Made by a program: the position numbers and the translations under genes. From Candidatus Kuenenia stuttgartensis (lineage in GTDB: Bacteria; Bacteroidota; Bacteroidia; Chitinophagales; Chitinophagaceae): DNA of 7,524 bases. How positions within the stretch are numbered: position 1 is the first letter of the stretch; every line of letters begins with the position of its first letter. Below, one piece after another: positions 7,087 to 7,524 of the stretch. The stretch spans positions 1 to 7,524 of the forward strand of contig CALQJH020000093.1 in the NCBI GenBank assembly GCA_943330835.2, read 5' to 3'. The notes below the pieces were generated by a model that was not told where the DNA came from, did not search any database, and was given only the letters and a program-made list of their open reading frames with translations.

Positions 7087-7116
7087 CGAATTATTTTATC
7101 AACATTTTTATTTTTT

Positions 7117-7132
7117 CTGTGGATAAGCACAG
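7117..7132. repeat. CTGTG-N6-CACAG inverted repeat containing a perfect DnaA box
   Basis: CTGTG (7117-7121) and CACAG (7128-7132) are separated by GATAAG. Bases 7118-7126 read TGTGGATAA, which is TTATCCACA on the minus strand, the exact high-affinity DnaA box of E. coli type. A one-mismatch box TTATCAACA lies at 7096-7104 on the plus strand, in opposite orientation. The spacing is two bases too short for a CRP/FNR-type site of the TGTGA-N6-TCACA form. The match is seen directly; binding by DnaA is inferred. Confidence 0.5.
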
Positions 7133-7376
7133 GGGGAAATTGGAAATTCAAAACACTGCTATTTTTAAAAACAAAAAATGATTCCTGTATAAGTATTGAT
7201 TTTACAAGTACTTCAGCTGTTTTTTATTTTTAGGTTTGAATAAAATTATTTTTTTCTTTGCATAATATTGATACAATTCTGCTGAATCATCATCACCCTA
7301 ATTCATAAAAAAATATTTTACTTTTTTGGAACAATATTTTATTCAAAGGGTCTGTAATGATGAATTATATGAAATT

Positions 7377-7393
7377 AAAGGATAGTACCTTTG
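7377..7393 (+). promoter_or_regulatory. Candidate -7 box of the lpxD-like gene, overlapped by a small inverted repeat
   Basis: TACCTTTG (7386-7393) matches the TAnnTTTG consensus exactly and ends 15 bases before the ATG at 7409, which would leave a very short leader. No TTG stands at the expected 17-23 base distance, so the -33 element is missing or degenerate. The inverted repeat AAAGG-N6-CCTTT (7377-7392) covers the box and could be an operator, though 5-bp arms are easily found by chance. Confidence 0.42.
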
Positions 7394-7408
7394 TGAAAAT
7401 TACAGCAT

Positions 7409-7524
7409 ATGCAATTTCCTTCACCAGTATCAATACAATGGATGGCTTCTTTTATTGAAGCGAAAGTTATCGGAGATGATTCCAGTCATGCAACAGGAAT
7501 AAATGAAATTCACAAAGTATCAAA
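7409..7524 (+). CDS. lpxD: Probable LpxD, UDP-3-O-acylglucosamine N-acyltransferase, N-terminal part
   Basis: The gene starts at ATG 7409 and runs off the right edge after 38 codons. An in-frame TGA at 7394-7396 limits the start. The visible residues MQFPSPVSIQWMASFI, EAKVIGDDSS and HATGINEIHKVS fit the uridine-binding N-terminal domain of LpxD: a hydrophobic 'I..WMA.FI.A..IGD' helix and turn, then 'ATGINEIHKV', where the family begins its strand leading to the GDI..V segment. LpxD adds the N-linked 3-hydroxyacyl chain in lipid A synthesis, using acyl-ACP, in the cytosol. The left-handed beta-helix repeats that would prove it lie beyond the window. Bacteroidota can carry more than one LpxD-like protein, so this may be the paralogue. 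It is the only plus-strand gene and diverges from yicC. Confidence 0.62.
   Translation, partial: MQFPSPVSIQWMASFIEAKVIGDDSSHATGINEIHKVS

Larger units (their letters stand above)
6877..7408. other. Long intergenic region between yicC and the divergent lpxD-like gene
   Basis: These 532 bases hold no convincing coding sequence on either strand. The region is very AT-rich. From left to right it carries a weak yicC promoter candidate, an orphan minus-strand terminator (6973-7003), three inverted repeats (7025-7046, 7058-7086, 7117-7132), a perfect DnaA box inside the last of these, and a -7 promoter box just ahead of the plus-strand gene. Between 7140 and 7375 I see mostly poly-A/T tracts and a short direct repeat AATATTTTA (7312-7320 and 7333-7341), with nothing assignable. 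A TAGGTTTG at 7231-7238 matches the -7 consensus on the plus strand but lacks a spaced TTG. Confidence 0.7.

Noticed and set aside
7018..7098. Short minus-strand frame ending REFGSRTY before a stop at 7018-7020
   Set aside because: Only about 25 codons are open and there is no ATG; the sole usable start is a TTG giving ten residues. The hairpins in the same stretch explain the sequence better as RNA or DNA structure.
7117..7132. CTGTG-N6-CACAG as a CRP/FNR-type binding site
   Set aside because: The consensus halves TGTGA and TCACA need eight bases between TGTG and CACA; here there are six.

Overview
This window comes from an AT-rich member of the Bacteroidota, most likely the Chitinophagaceae or a close relative. 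The evidence is a GldH gliding/type IX secretion lipoprotein, a DUF6089 outer-membrane beta-barrel, tandem OmpH/Skp chaperones behind a long BamA, A-rich leaders without Shine-Dalgarno sequences, and promoter-like sequences of the TTG...TAnnTTTG type used by this phylum. The family placement rests on remembered gene order and protein flavour, not on a search.

Layout, right to left, since all but one gene lie on the minus strand. A partial plus-strand gene at the right edge (7409-7524) looks like the N-terminus of LpxD, a lipid A acyltransferase. It diverges from yicC across about 530 bp of non-coding DNA. yicC (6876 to 6001) and gldH (5979 to 5494) are 21 bp apart and probably co-transcribed. 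A well-formed promoter then precedes the DUF6089 barrel gene (5365 to 4505), which ends at a strong intrinsic terminator (4451-4477). A second promoter (about 4365-4397) starts uppS (4331 to 3570), followed by bamA (3495 to 772), a first ompH (732 to 220) and a second ompH cut by the left edge (149 to 1). No terminator is visible between these last four, so they look like one operon.

The theme is building the cell envelope. UppS makes the undecaprenyl lipid carrier, BamA folds outer-membrane proteins, OmpH/Skp proteins chaperone them through the periplasm, GldH serves gliding and protein secretion, DUF6089 is itself a probable outer-membrane protein, and LpxD acts in lipid A synthesis. YicC is an RNA-turnover protein and the exception.

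The genes are ordinary core genes. The part that is not explained is the 6877-7408 intergenic region. It has an orphan minus-strand terminator with no gene in front of it, three further stem-loops stacked upstream within about 160 bp, and one perfect DnaA box in very AT-rich surroundings. A small RNA gene or a DnaA-bound site (possibly a replication origin) are the two readings offered; neither is proven. I see no mobile element, CRISPR array or tRNA.
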